Below, piece after piece: positions 36,401-47,583 of a stretch of DNA of 64,000 bases (position 1 is its first letter; each line of letters starts with the position of its first letter). Both the position numbers and the translations under genes were made by a program. Source of the stretch: Spodoptera frugiperda (Eukaryota > Arthropoda > Insecta > Lepidoptera > Noctuidae); contig NC_064231.1 of NCBI RefSeq assembly GCF_023101765.2, positions 2,356,001 through 2,420,000 on the forward strand, written 5' to 3'. The notes beneath the pieces are model-generated. The model saw only the letters and a program-made list of their open reading frames with translations. It was not told where the DNA came from and ran no database searches.

Positions 36401-37621
36401 CCCTAAAATATAAGTTACTGAGCTTTATGTACTGTGAATGTAACTTTACGGATTTAGTTTAAGACGTTTACTTAAAATTCACATAAGCCAGATTCTAGAT
36501 TCTTATCCAAGATGTAATGTCAAGTTGAATGTTTTAATACAAAACACGGATTAGGCGGTTCTTGGCTTATTTATGTACGTACGTATGTTTTCGGTTGGTT
36601 TACTTATTTTGTAAAATATATTTACTTAATTATCTGTTGTGACGCTCTAAAAATGGCGGATCACAATGTTTTTTTTTGTCGTGTGGTGTCGGGGAATGGT
36701 ATGAAACACCGTCATCAAAGAAGAAAAAAATCTGTAAGTAAAATCCACGCATATTTTAATATCAACAAAAATAATAAGATAATTCCGAACAGCATAAATA
36801 GAACCAGTTATTTCCAGGAATCAGAACTTATTTCCATACCCAATTATGGCTATAAGAGCTGTCAAGCAATGTACCATTGGTGTAGCTGTGTGGCATATAT
36901 TTTATGATAATACTTGCTTCTACTTTCAGCTTTGTCCGCAAGTTGAAAATTATACCTCGGGTAGGTAATATAAGTAAAAATCATGTGCTTAACACTATAA
37001 TCCGTATCTGTGGTAAATTGAAACCAAATTCGTTTACATGCCTTAGCGAGATTGAGTAACACACATCTATTCACACAGACTTTCGTATTTTTTTTATACA
37101 TAAATGAATTCACGCCCTTTCAGCCCCGTAAGGAGGAACTGAGGTGCACATTCACAAATCACAATATACAAAGCACCCACTTTTCACCAGTGCAATAGGA
37201 AAAATTGCAGATTCTTTATTTATTAGAAAAACAGAAGAAAATCCTAATGACACTTTGCCCGACCCTTTAGGTACAATATGTGCATTTATGACATTAGTAT
37301 GGAATATGGATGGATATGGAATACGGATCTGGATTACCACGCTCCCTCTCATGTATTATGGATACCGGCAGTATTAGGGCAATAATCCACACACAATACC
37401 TAACGATTACGTATTAAGCCTAAGCCTTTGTTGTTCCTAATTGATTTTGTATTAGGGAATTAATTTTATTAACACGCTCTCTCATTAGCGATTTTAATTA
37501 AACGCTTTTTGTGTGGTGTTGTGATAAACTATAGCTTTTGTTTTGCTTTTCTATAATAATATAATCAGTGTTATAGATTGTGTATTTTTGGAATAGATAC
37601 CTTAAATACCGATACATAATA
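33441..37621. other. Mostly AT-rich stretch without a recognised gene
   Basis: A moderately GC-rich patch at 33780-33990 (complement contains CACCATGGCGGACC, a Kozak-like context) has no long frame. At 36653 an ATG in AAAATGGCGG context opens 27 codons ending at a GTAAGT donor (36734-36739); it could be a small first exon but no product is recognised. Confidence 0.35.
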
Positions 37622-37812
37622 TTTTTTTTTTTAAACTTTGCCCCACACAATGATTTTCTCCTGTGTCGAGGGTGCGTTTACAAACATACAATTTCACATA
37701 CACATGACACCCAGACTCCAAACAACAATTCGTGGATCACACAAAGAGTTGCTACGTGCTGATATCGAACCCGCACACTTTACCCGGCTGCCCAGCCACC
37801 GCGCCAACCGTG
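37622..37812 (-). mobile_element. tRNA-headed SINE, near full length
   Basis: Read on the minus strand, the head contains TTGGCGCGGTGGCTGGGCAG (A-box-like) and GTGCGGGTTCGATATC (B-box-like), then CTCTTTGTGTGATC, GTATGTTTGTAAACGCACCC, ACACAGGAGAAAATC and a terminal A-run (T-run at 37622-37632 on the plus strand). This is the most complete copy of the family whose pieces lie at 11768 and 27384. No clear target duplication was found. Confidence 0.75.
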
Positions 37813-38109
37813 CAATGCAATCAGTAAATATAAATTGCTCGAACTACGAAATATAATTAAACTGAATGTAAAAGGTACATTTCGTCTACTAACCTTTTAA
37901 TGAAAGGGCGAAGTATATTAAAATGTAATATTTCAGTCCTTTGCGGTCATATTTCGAGTTTATTTGTTTTAAAACAAATCCCAAACGGTATATTGATTCG
38001 TTTTCCCAATTATTCGATTTGTACCCAAGTACTCAACATTTCTCAGTAAAACATGTTCTCTACACACAAACCTCATTAAAATACAAAGTAAAATAATAAT
38101 GACTATACA

Positions 38110-38700
38110 TATGACATATGTCGGGCATGTCATAGTCCTGGTGAATCCATAAGACATATAATTTCTGGTTGTGGTCGTTTGGCTAATGGTGAATATTTGC
38201 ATAGACATAATCAGGTGGCCAAGATTATCCACCAGCAACTTGCTTTGCACTACCAACTTGTTGAGTTTGAGGTTCCATACTACAAGTATGCGCCCGATCC
38301 AGTTCTCGAAAACGGCCATATCACGTTGTACTGGGATCGATCTATCATCACTGACAGGACTATTGTAGCCAATAAACCTGATATAGTGGTGATAGACCGA
38401 CAAGCGCGCCGCACGATGATAATCGATATCACCATCCCTCATGACGAGAACCTCGTGAAAGCTGAAAAAGATAAACAAATAAAATATCTTGACTTGGCTC
38501 ACGAGGTTGTCGACATGTGGAATGTGGATTCGGCTATCGTTGTGCCGATAGTCGTGTCGGCCAACGGATTAATACCCAACAGCCTCGACAACCACCTTAG
38601 GAGGCTGGGGTTAGGCGGATGGATCAAGGGCCTGATGCAGAAGGCAGTACTCCTCGAAACGGCACGTATTGTGAGGAGGTTTCTGTCTTTGGAGCCCTAA
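38110..38700 (+). pseudogene. C-terminal zinc-knuckle and restriction-like endonuclease fragment
   Basis: A 196-codon open frame with no start of its own; it begins at the truncation point. Residues 4-21 form a C-x2-C-x8-H-x4-C knuckle (CRACH...RH...GC). Residues 89-106 carry the PD...D pattern of the restriction-like (type IIS) endonuclease: KPDIVVID with D91, and IIDITIP with D106. This arrangement after the reverse transcriptase is characteristic of the R2, R4/Dong and related clades, whose endonuclease cuts target DNA; here only the C-terminal part survives. LHRHNQVAKIIHQQL between the two motifs is also typical, and R4/Dong is my preferred guess. There is no frameshift or stop before the natural TAA at 38698-38700. 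Confidence 0.8.
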
Positions 38701-38834
38701 CCACCGGTAGCTTGGACCATGCTCCCGCTACTGGTCGGCTCCTATTTTTATATTTTTAAATGTTATTTTGTTTTTTATTTTTATAAGTAATGTTTAAAAA
38801 TATAATTTTAGAGTGTTATAAATAAATATATAAA
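38110..38834 (+). mobile_element. 5'-truncated R2/R4-type non-LTR retrotransposon with 12-bp TSD
   Basis: Identical AATGACTATACA at 38098-38109 and 38835-38846 bounds the insertion exactly. It contains the C-terminal part of the element's protein and a short 3' untranslated region. The perfect duplication and intact reading frame argue for a fairly recent insertion by target-primed reverse transcription that stopped early. Confidence 0.9.
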
Positions 38835-39204
38835 AATGACTATACAAAATACATTCATTTTGCGAACACTGGAATTGGGAGGTTCGTTTAAGTTCGGTAT
38901 TGTAAGCGAGTAGTTCAGTCGAGTTACTGTATTGTCAAGTTGACAATTTATATTACAGAAACAAATAATATTAAAATTACTGGTTACTGTTTAAGTATCT
39001 GACTTAAAATAAGCGTCTACAATATTTACATAATTTGTATCGCTTGAAGTTTTTTACTTAAGTACACTTTTGGCGTTTTTGATTTAGTACGGTTTGACAA
39101 GTATATAAGTTACCGTTACTGCAAAAACCATGTTTTTAAATAATTCTCCCAATTATGTATATGGATGCATAATAAAATATACTTAAAAATACAATAATTA
39201 TGTA

Positions 39205-39400
39205 CTTTAAGGAACAGTGAGTGAAGTTCCCTTGCCCAAAGATAGGAAAAGGAGAATCCTCTGACCAGGCGGGATGATTGTGTCTGGCGGGCTTTCTGCC
39301 CAATCATTCTTGTAACATATGCGATGTAGGATTTACGACGTCATCCGTTGATTTGTCCGTCGATCGTCTATGTGCCACTTCTGTCATCTGTCACGTGACA
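39205..39400 (-). mobile_element. Diverged solo LTR related to the 45.3-46.3 kb element
   Basis: CTTTAAGGAACAGTGAGTGA, GACCAGGCGGGATGAT, CTGGCGGGCTTTCTGCCC, ATATGCGATGTAGGAT and GACGTCATCCGTTGATT follow the same order as in the LTRs at 45339 and 46089, with many substitutions and a shortened middle. No partner LTR, primer site or internal region is next to it, so it is read as an old solo LTR or fragment. Confidence 0.65.
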
Positions 39401-39674
39401 TTTATCATCTTTTTTTTGGTAGTTAGTTATGCAAAACTCGTGCTGAGTCATTTGTGTAATTCTGAATCTTTATTGTTAATCATATCTGAAAATAGCGACT
39501 GGAATAGGATAGAAATTTGTGATTAATGACGTTCCCAAAATATTGTGCTGCCTGCCATCAATAGCACGCGTGCTAATGGTTCCTGGTCTAGTAATACATG
39601 TTTAAGATATACCTACAGTTGTATTAAATCTTCTTTGTGTTGATTACAAAGAAAGACTATTACTTTTTTCTTAA

Positions 39675-39700
39675 TGATAGATAGATAGATAGATAGATAG
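39675..39700. repeat. (GATA)n microsatellite
   Basis: About six uninterrupted GATA units immediately beside the target site of the SINE at 39712. Confidence 0.95.
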
Positions 39701-39711
39701 CTAGGTATGTT

Positions 39712-39911
39712 TTTTTTTTTTTTGAGGGGGAAAATCATCCAATGACTTTTCTCGCCTTGGGCGAGGCGAGAGGGAGTGTCAGACTCTTACTGACTAAAAA
39801 CCACCCCGTTCCTTCTCCTGCTTTTCGAGCCGGAGCCCCGGTAAACCCGCAAGGTAGTCCGCAGCTCCGGATCAGGCATCAGCCCTATTGGGCCCCATCT
39901 GTGGTGGTCTG
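39712..39911 (-). mobile_element. SINE with perfect 13-bp target duplication
   Basis: Inserted in minus orientation: T-run then GAGGGGGAAAATCATCCAAT on the plus strand, through CTCGCCTTGGGCGAGGCGAG and AGTCCGCAGCTCCGGATCAG to CCATCTGTGGTGGTCTG. AGCTAGGTATGTT occurs at 39699-39711 and again at 39912-39924. It is the longest of the three copies in this window. Confidence 0.9.
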
Positions 39912-40724
39912 AGCTAGGTATGTTCCGAACTCATGGTCCATTGTAAAACATAGCAAAGTTCATGCCGAGTGCAAACTTTATTTTAATGACGGAAGAAGTT
40001 AATTATTTTTGTGGTGTGGTGTCTCAAAGTGTAATATCGCCAGAGCTACTGTATCATACGTGGATTTATGTACGGTATATTTCGTAGCTGAATTTCATTC
40101 TGTCGATAGCTTCCGTGTTCTAGATTTAGCTTATAACCGTAAACCTAATTGATTTGCTCCAGTAAATAGCAGATTTTATAGTTTTCATATAAAATGCTAA
40201 TATATTGTAAGCGTCATTAACCACTCGTTTTCAATTTGTAAAGATAAATACTTTTTGTTCTTAAATACTACCCATCAGTATATTGTATACGTGAAGGCTT
40301 ACCCTTCAATATTGATTAAAAGACATGATATTATGCTATGGTGATATATGAAAAATAATACCAAAGTAAGGACTCATTAATCATGAAGTAGCAAAATCCT
40401 CTTTTCTGCATCATCAACAAGTCCCATAAAACCCCATATTTTTCCGAATGATTTATTCCAATGTACTCCAACCGAGGTGGGATTGACAAATAATGATAAA
40501 TGAAGTCAATTTGTACCATGAGCATGGGGGCGAGGGGGATCGGAAAGCTATTCGAGGCCTTTTCTAAGTCAGGGATTTCTTGCTGAAATGACCTTGTGTA
40601 AAGAATGGAGATAGATTAAAGTAAAGATCGATTTGTATAAGTTGATATGGGTGTCATATGGGATGAAAGGTGACGAAGAAGTAAAGACGAGGAACTAGTT
40701 TAGTTTGGTTTTTTGTGGTGATTA

Positions 40725-40932
40725 TCTATACTAATATTATAAAGCTGAAGAGTTTGTTTGTTTGATTGTTTGTTTGTTTGAACGCGCTAATCTCCAGAAC
40801 TACTGGTCCGATTTGAATAATTCTTTTTGTGTTGAATAGTGCATTTATCGAGGAAGGTTATAGGCTATAAAACATAACGCTACGATTAATAGGAACTGAG
40901 CAGAGCGGGTGAAACCGCGCGGAAGTAGCTAG
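40725..40932 (+). mobile_element. Non-autonomous Helitron-like element (Lep1-type)
   Basis: Starts TCTATACTAATATTATAAAG, ends GCGCGGAAGTAGCTAG, with A before and T after. Near the 3' end GCGGGTGAAACCGC can form the short hairpin expected just inside a Helitron terminus. It is the best-preserved of the three copies in the window. Confidence 0.8.
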
Positions 40933-41362
40933 TTAATTATATATCGCAAGAGTTACTCGGGCTTGCTTTAAAACAATTGATTAGTATTGACCTGCTTTCC
41001 GCAAGCGCGAAAAGACAAAAGCTGATTACGTTGCCATAAGCTGTTTCCAGGAGGGATTCTAAAAAGCGAATAAATTGCTCATTTGAGAGAGTTTTATGAA
41101 AATACGACGTCAACATGACAACAAAGGATTAACGTGTCAAATTCGTGGATATTATGTCACAACACAAATGTATGAACGCAAATCGATTTGTTAAATGGTT
41201 CTGTGGTTAGTTTGAAACGATAAATTTAATGTATCTGTCGAAACACAAAGCGAACTGAAATTAATTAATTCAGCATCATCATCAACAGTTCGCGACAGTC
41301 CACTGATTATATGCTCCCTCTTCATATGAGGGTTGGTCATCACATTGTATCACCATGCTTAG

Positions 41363-41554
41363 ATGGGGCCCAGTAGGGCTGATGCCTGATCCAGAGCTGC
41401 GGACTACCTAGCGGGTTTACCGGGGCTCCGGCTCGAAAAGCAGGAGAAGGAACGGGGTGGTTTTTTAGTCAGTAAGAGTCTGACACTCCCTCTCGCCTTG
41501 CCCAAGGCGGGAGAAATCATAGGATGATTTTCTCCCCCCTCAAAAAAAAAAAAA
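41363..41554 (+). mobile_element. SINE with perfect 13-bp target duplication
   Basis: Begins ATGGGGCCCAGTAGGGCTGA, includes GGACTACCTAGCGGGTTTAC and GTCAGTAAGAGTCTGACACT, and ends in a C-run then an A-run. TCACCATGCTTAG lies at 41350-41362 and 41555-41567. Same family as 25382-25524 and 39712-39911. Confidence 0.92.
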
Positions 41555-41567
41555 TCACCATGCTTAG

Positions 41568-44500
41568 GTACCAGTAGGTGGGCTGGAAATCATAACCATT
41601 GGCACGCGTGTCATGATGGCACGCAGCACAATATTTCAGGCACGTTTCGCCATTGATCACAATATCTTTCTTATGCCTGTCGTTATTTTCAGATATGAAT
41701 AACATTAAAAATTCAGAGTTACACAAATATTTAACACAGATACCAGTTCAGCAAGAATTTTGAGTCAACAAAAAAAGAATATTTTTGTTGGTTTCATCAA
41801 AATAATATTTAACGAGCTCATCAAAAAAGAAACATTTTTTTTAAAGATGTTTGTTGTTGTTACTTAATGGTTTGCCATCTCTGTCAAAGAAGGTTTGAAT
41901 TTTATCAAAGGGTGTTATTCTGTTTAATATGTGTCTCTGTTAAATTATATGGTCCCTTAATCGGCTATTGCGAAGTGTCCAATGTATTCTACTTTACTGT
42001 TAGTCACCTCACTTAACAATATTCTCATTACGGTCACAATTTTAAACATTTCAGCGATGAACATACGTACATGAGTAGCGTGTCTGATTAACCAAACAAC
42101 AGCGATAATTGAAATATTCATCGCCACGATTAATTTCTGTATGCAAAACGCTAACTATGTTGTCAAACAAACATATTTATTAACACAAATTTAATGCATT
42201 GCATGTGACACGTAATTTAAATACATTTCAATTATAAAAACAGTACAATCTTAATCGTAAATCCAGAACACGTTAGAGTTTAAGAGTAAAACTAAACTGA
42301 CATCTACAAAGGAAGGGTTTGTCATAATCTCCACATTTGGCATAGGGGTTGGAGATTGCAGTTTAAATAGAACGGGTTTATCCGTGAGCACTAGTAGACC
42401 GGTCTATGTTAAATATGTTATCCATTGGTCGGTGCTTACGACAGCCACGGTAAGATTAGGAAGTGGTGTCAAATCTATTCTACTCTGTTTCGATGGTATA
42501 CATGTGTAATGTACATTTATAAAAGTACAATATTAATTAAAAATGTTATTAGATAAATAAAACGAAGGTTATAAAAAGTAGCGTCGCATGCAAAAGTGAT
42601 ATCTATAAATCAAACATTGGAGAGAAACGGCTGGACAACGTGATGATAATTAGGAAAGTGACAGGGCAATTACAACGTCTGCCCACTGCGCGGGCGTCGC
42701 TTTATGCTGCGTACGCGCATAGCTAATGAAATGGGACGCAAGTTATGGGAAAGCAGCGGGAAAGAAAAATGTGCGCAGAAAATATAGTAGGTAATCATTA
42801 TTATTTTCTGACTCACTCTTTTGAGTTTTTTTTGCAGAATAAACCTTTAATATGTTTGAAAACTTTGAAAATAGAGAAAAGTATTGATTCATCATATGTC
42901 AATAAACTTAAAAAAAATTGTAATCAATACACTGAAATTATTATCAGTTGAATTTGTAACGATTAAAATAATGAGCAATAAGTAGCCGTTGTGTGAGTTA
43001 GTCTGTAAAAAATTGGAATCCATAAATGTCTTCGAATTTCACTGACTGGTTACCTACTTTCTGACATACAAAGTAAGTATCCACGCCTGTATGTGGTATA
43101 TCTGCAGCTGTCTATAATAAAGTAATTAACTTATCTTAATTGCAATTACGATCTCCGCGGTGTGTGGTAATGCGTAAATCCGTCGTAATTTGCAATGTCT
43201 TAATTTAATTAATGGGTTCAATCTGTGTACAATTTGTACATACATACATTATATTGGTTTAATATACAATACCAGCTTTATTTAACTGTAAATACTATTT
43301 GTTACCTAATTGAATTTTACTGGGCGCTTAATTTAAAAGGCTAACAGGAACACGCTTGTAACTCCTCTGGCGTTGTAGATGTCTATGGGTGGCATTGACC
43401 ACGGGGTTATATCTCTGATCATTCACTTTCTATCTTTTAAGAAACATAACCCTCCTTCTGGCGCAGTCGGGTAAAAATTATGCACGTTTTCATTATGGTA
43501 CCATCCACAATTTACTATAATTATAAGTTTAGTGTTAGTTGTATCCTGTACTTGATTACTATGCCTATTGTTTTGCCAGTTGTTAAATAACTAAAGTAGC
43601 TTTTATCACGTAAAATTGGTAGAAAATAGGAGGCCTATACATCTTCCCTCCCCTATGGTAAAATGCATTGTTAATGTGCCATGTCGTGCGAAATATTAAA
43701 ATGTTATCCTGCAAAGTAAACTGGAGTGCGTGGCATACCGACCACCTGTGGCGAGTTAATAACTTATTAAAGGGACTTGTCACTGCTTTATGGGTTACAT
43801 TGTATTTAGTGGAGTTTTCATGGTGTCCTGTTTTGAAAACTCAAAGTTTAAGTAGATACAAAGTCATTGATTTATGGTAATTTAGAAATATACCATATCT
43901 TTTCGGTGAAATACGTAAAGACTGAAGTTTAATGTCACAAGAAAATGTGTGTCATATATTATCCAGCCTCCATTTAAATTACAAATTCACTACATTTCAC
44001 ACCGAAGTTTCATGTAACATCAGAATATTATTTCTAGATGTTCTTAACACCGCGCTCCAAACATTAGCAGATGAGTTACTTCAGAAATTAATTTTACAAA
44101 TTATGCGCTTACGTAAAATGTTCTCAGTGGAAATATTATAATTACTTCTTAAAACTTAAGTAACCCGCTGTCGCTCGCAACTTAACCCACAAGTATTGTA
44201 CGTCTCTTTCTAACGATTAATCTACTTGAAAGTTTAACAAAGTATTTTGTACAGTTGCGTGCAAAATTGTTCATACAAATTCACCTATTGTTTTGACAGG
44301 TTGATAGAAAGAGACAGCATATGTTTTATGAGTTGTGTTTAAGAAAATTTATCACGTTATTTTGTTAATAAATCATAACTTTTAAAACAGATTTTGTTTT
44401 CGTTGTGAGGTTATGAATACTCCTTAGTTGTGTCGTCGGAGTTCGGAGACAGACTAAAATGTTAATATTTCATAAATATTAAATTCTGACGTCACGCAAC

Positions 44501-45334
44501 AGTTGGTTTCGTGGCTTAGGGATGGCAATTCTCATTGTGAGGTGAAAGGAGAAATAATTAATTGTTGTGCCTGTCGTTTATTTGCTTAAAAGGCCTGGTC
44601 ACAACATAGGGCTTCTTCTATTGTTTTCAAGTTTATTAGAATAAATTATTGCTTTAGTAATAAATCATCCATTTTTATTTTTGTGAATTATGAAGATTGA
44701 CTAACAAAATAAAATGCGGTTGTTTAATAAGACAATAATTATAAAGAAATTAATTAAGACACTAAATAAAACACTTTTGTAGACGATTGTACTTGATAAG
44801 TGGAGCGTGCAGACAATCAGGTTGCGTCCGTCTGCGTATAATGAAACAATTTACTTTACTTTAGACCACTCCGCACCATATCAGTAGTGTTATGACAAGA
44901 CTGTTCTAATAAAAAAATTGTTCGTAAGTCGTAAATTTGATTTTCCTTTTGATATAATAACATACATTGCTATGCTATTTATCTTAAGAAAAGTGTAATT
45001 TATGTATTTCTCTAGTGAAGTCGTAAATTTATCTTGTCCATCTTGCTACTTGAATAATACAGTTAGATTCTTTTAGTAAAACGTTCGAAGTTATGGGTGA
45101 TCCTACAGTTTTAGTCTATCTAGTACTTTTTAGATTATAGGTATAATACAGTCCCTCTGTGAGTCAAAATTTTTTGCTTTCCTTAATATATTTGCGTGGA
45201 AAAACCGGTACTATTGATTGGTGCATCCACCAGTATAGATGACTAGGTGTCATGGTTGGTTACTCAAATATTTTGTTTTAAATATTATTATTCCCAACCT
45301 TTGCTCAATTGAATAGACTAGAACTATCCTGCAT
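41568..45334. other. AT-rich stretch without a recognised gene
   Basis: A short GC-richer patch at 42680-42725 (GCGCGGGCGTCGC, GCGTACGCGCAT) is not associated with a defendable exon. No domain-bearing frame or element boundary was seen. Confidence 0.4.
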
Positions 45335-45338
45335 AGAA

Positions 45339-45582
45339 CTTTAGGGAACCGAGAGTAAAGTTCCCTAAGAAAAGGAGGATCCTCCGACCAGGCGAGGTGA
45401 TCAGCCTGGCGGGCTTTCTGCCCAACTGTTGTTCGTTGGGATTTTCTATCCGTGTTATTTCGCATGTAAACTTCGTATGTGCGATGCAGGATATTTGTGA
45501 CGTCATCCATTGATTTTGCTCGTCGATAGTCTGTGTGCGACTTCTGTCATCTGTCACTTGTTACTTGTCAATGTGTCGCCAC
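45339..45582 (-). repeat. 3' LTR of the TRIM-like element
   Basis: 244 bp, nearly identical to the LTR at 46089-46308 but with about 24 extra bases near its outer-facing start (TCATCTGTCACTTG and TTACTTGTCAATG region). It contains a TGACGTCA site (CRE/ATF-type), also present in the other LTR. Confidence 0.85.
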
Positions 45583-45673
45583 ATCACTCCCCCCCAAGAC
45601 CGGAGGTCGATTCTGTTGAGACGGCTGTCGATGCTTGAGATGAGCGGTGCCAGAGCCAGTGTAGAAATTCCCT

Positions 45674-45795
45674 AGTTCCAATGAGTCGGAACTGTGCCGC
45701 TGAATGCCCAATGAGTCGGGTGGTGCGCGGTGCAGGGCGATACTCCAGTGAGTCGGAGTAGTGAAAGCTCGCAGTGTCCCACGGTGAGTCGGGGA
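45674..45795 (-). other. Four stem-loops sharing a TGAGTC loop with different stems
   Basis: On the plus strand: AGTTCC-AATGAGTC-GGAACT (45674-45693), GCCC-AATGAGTC-GGGT (45706-45721), TACTCC-AGTGAGTC-GGAGTA (45741-45760) and TCCC-ACGGTGAGTC-GGGG (45777-45794). The loop is conserved while the stems differ but still pair (two with perfect 6-bp stems, two with 3 bp plus wobble). On the element's own strand the loop reads GACTCAYT. The pattern suggests selection for RNA structure inside the mini-element. Confidence 0.6.
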
Positions 45796-46088
45796 ATAGA
45801 TGCTGCGAGGGTAGGTGCGTAGTGGCTGGCGTCTGCGTTGACGGGAGGAAGGCGTCCTCAGACCGTGTGCAGAGAGTGCTGTGCCTAGACGCTGATGAGG
45901 CCGTAGGGAAGAACCAGGCTGCATATCTTCGATGTAGCGTGTGGTGGTCCCTGATGAGGCCGAGGATGCTGGTTGGCTGCGACTTGATTACCGCTCAGCG
46001 GAGAAGTGATGGGTGAGGGAGATGGCGATAAATATGACGGTGCTGATCTGCTCCGTGAAGGTTGCTTTCAATCACGTCGGGGTCACCA

Positions 46089-46308
46089 CTTTAGGGAACC
46101 GAGAGTAAAGTTCCCTAAGAAAAGGAGGATCCTCCGACCAGGCGAGGTGATCAGCCTGGCGGGCTTTCTGCCCAACTGTTGTTCGTTGGGATTTTCTATC
46201 CGTGTTATTTCGCATGTAAACTTCGTATGTGCGATGCAGGATATTTGTGACGTCATCCATTGATTTTACTCGTCGATATCTGTGTGCGACTTCTGTCTGT
46301 GTCGCCAC
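46089..46308 (-). repeat. 5' LTR of the TRIM-like element
   Basis: 220 bp. High identity to the other LTR outside one deletion suggests a fairly recent insertion. As the element reads leftward, this LTR would hold its promoter. Confidence 0.85.
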
Positions 46309-46312
46309 AGAA

Positions 46313-47501
46313 CAAAAAAGAAGAGCTTAAAGACAAGTAAACCAAGGAAAATGCAATTTGTTTCCCAAAAGCTTTATCCTGTAAACTCCCGTGGGTAGGT
46401 ACTGAACAATTCAACATCAAGGTTTTGTGGAAAACTGAACCGAGGAGGAATGAAGTGCAAAAGTTCCGCTTTTCAGCCGTTTCAAGTGTAAATGAGTTTC
46501 AGTTCGGCACCTCTTTAATTCAGTTTTTCATCCTATTTAGGGCTTACAATAGAAAGGCTTCGTTTGACCCTATTTACATTTATATTTAAAATATTTTTGA
46601 CAATGAAAGAACTGTGACGCTACGAGTGGGGTTGTCAAACTCTTTTGTATTAGTTTTCATTTGATCGCTGTCTCGTAGTAAAGTGGTATAATAAGCATTG
46701 ACCTAATTACAATAAATTGTAGGATTCTTATATCACTTACTTATTTATCGTTTGATAGATGTTCCCAAGTCACTTTAACCTTTTTTTACATCACCTTTTT
46801 CAAGAACTCTTCATAAAAATCCAAATACTTTATTTATTCTTCAATCCTTAAATTGATGGCACTTCTTGCTAATGGAACTTCAACCACATTCCTTAGACTT
46901 AAGAAGTAGATTTAAAGAGTCGTCTCGGTTGCCATTCACCTCACACTTACGAGAAGTGTAGGAGCTGGCAGACAAAGACAGCAATAAGCCTGAGGGTGCT
47001 TCATACTCCGGCTGACCTGAAGATGTTTGAACAGCATTGAAGATGCGAAAGACTATTCAATGTTAGGTACTGCTCCAGTTTTGTGATAGTCAGGCTGGAC
47101 CTGCGGCTTGCATGTGTGTTACTAAACTCAATCAAGATGTTGGAAAGCTAAAATTAATTATTTTGGAAATTGTATTATTTTTGTCTTGATTCATTAAACT
47201 GAGTCCTCTGATAAGGTTATTATATAATCTCCTGAGGTAATGAGACCTCAAAGCAGAGAAATAGATAGGGTTTCTGTTTTGGTTAATGATAATTTTGAAG
47301 AATAATTATCTAAAGAATATTTAAACTTCATATTATTATGAATGTAGAAAGAACGATTATATCACGATCGTAAGGTCTTTTAACAGTTATTATAATTAGA
47401 CTGTTAAAGTCAAGCCTTATTTAAAAATAATCTTTTATTACTCGTATAACTAAGCACCAAAACCTCTTGTATTTAAGTATACAATATTTTAACTGTATAA
47501 T
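46313..47501. other. Non-coding stretch 5' of the first visible MCU exon
   Basis: Probably part of the MCU intron upstream of the exon at 47838. I find no exon encoding a mitochondrial targeting peptide here. Confidence 0.4.
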
Positions 47502-47583
47502 TTATTTAAGACCGTCCTTCCATTGTTACAGAGGTGACAGTAACGTACCGACGCGGTTTGCCGGTACTCACCATACCGCTGCC
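47502..47583 (+). pseudogene. Truncated duplicate of an MCU exon
   Basis: These 82 bp match 47808-47889 at 80 positions, an offset of 306 bp. The copy keeps the polypyrimidine tract and acceptor (CCATTGTTACAG, exon start 47532) and the first 17 codons, then breaks off after Leu-Pro, just before the SRRERC segment, and joins a SINE-like repeat. It has no matching donor. If spliced in, the frame would run into a TAG at about 47712. It is best read as a dead exon copy; the very low divergence implies a recent event or conversion. Confidence 0.85.

Larger units (their letters stand above)
45339..46308 (-). mobile_element. Small non-autonomous LTR retrotransposon (TRIM-like)
   Basis: Two LTRs (45339-45582 and 46089-46308) enclose only 506 bp. 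Read on the minus strand, the 5' LTR is followed at once by TGGTGACCCCGACGTGAT (46071-46088), a primer binding site starting TGG as usual for a tRNA 3' end, and a G-rich polypurine tract CTTGGGGGGGAGTGAT (45583-45598) precedes the 3' LTR. AGAA flanks both outer ends (45335-45338, 46309-46312), a 4-bp target duplication as in Ty3/Gypsy elements. No gag or pol frame is present, so it must be mobilised by another element. Confidence 0.85.

Noticed and set aside
37690..37812. A tRNA gene (A- and B-box-like sequences)
   Set aside because: No cloverleaf pairing is complete, and the segment continues into a SINE body with an A-run tail shared by other copies.
37969..38502. 177-codon minus-strand frame
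   Set aside because: It is the antisense shadow of the R2/R4-type endonuclease fragment on the plus strand and crosses the left target duplication.
45568..45924. 118-codon minus-strand frame inside the TRIM-like element as a gag remnant
   Set aside because: No CCHC knuckle or capsid-like pattern; Pro, Arg and His richness reflects the local GC content, and the stem-loop array crosses it.
45890..45975. Two CTGATGAGGCCG stretches resembling a hammerhead ribozyme core
   Set aside because: Neither is followed by the required CGAAA strand or enclosed by pairing stems I and III, so the match is to half of the core only.
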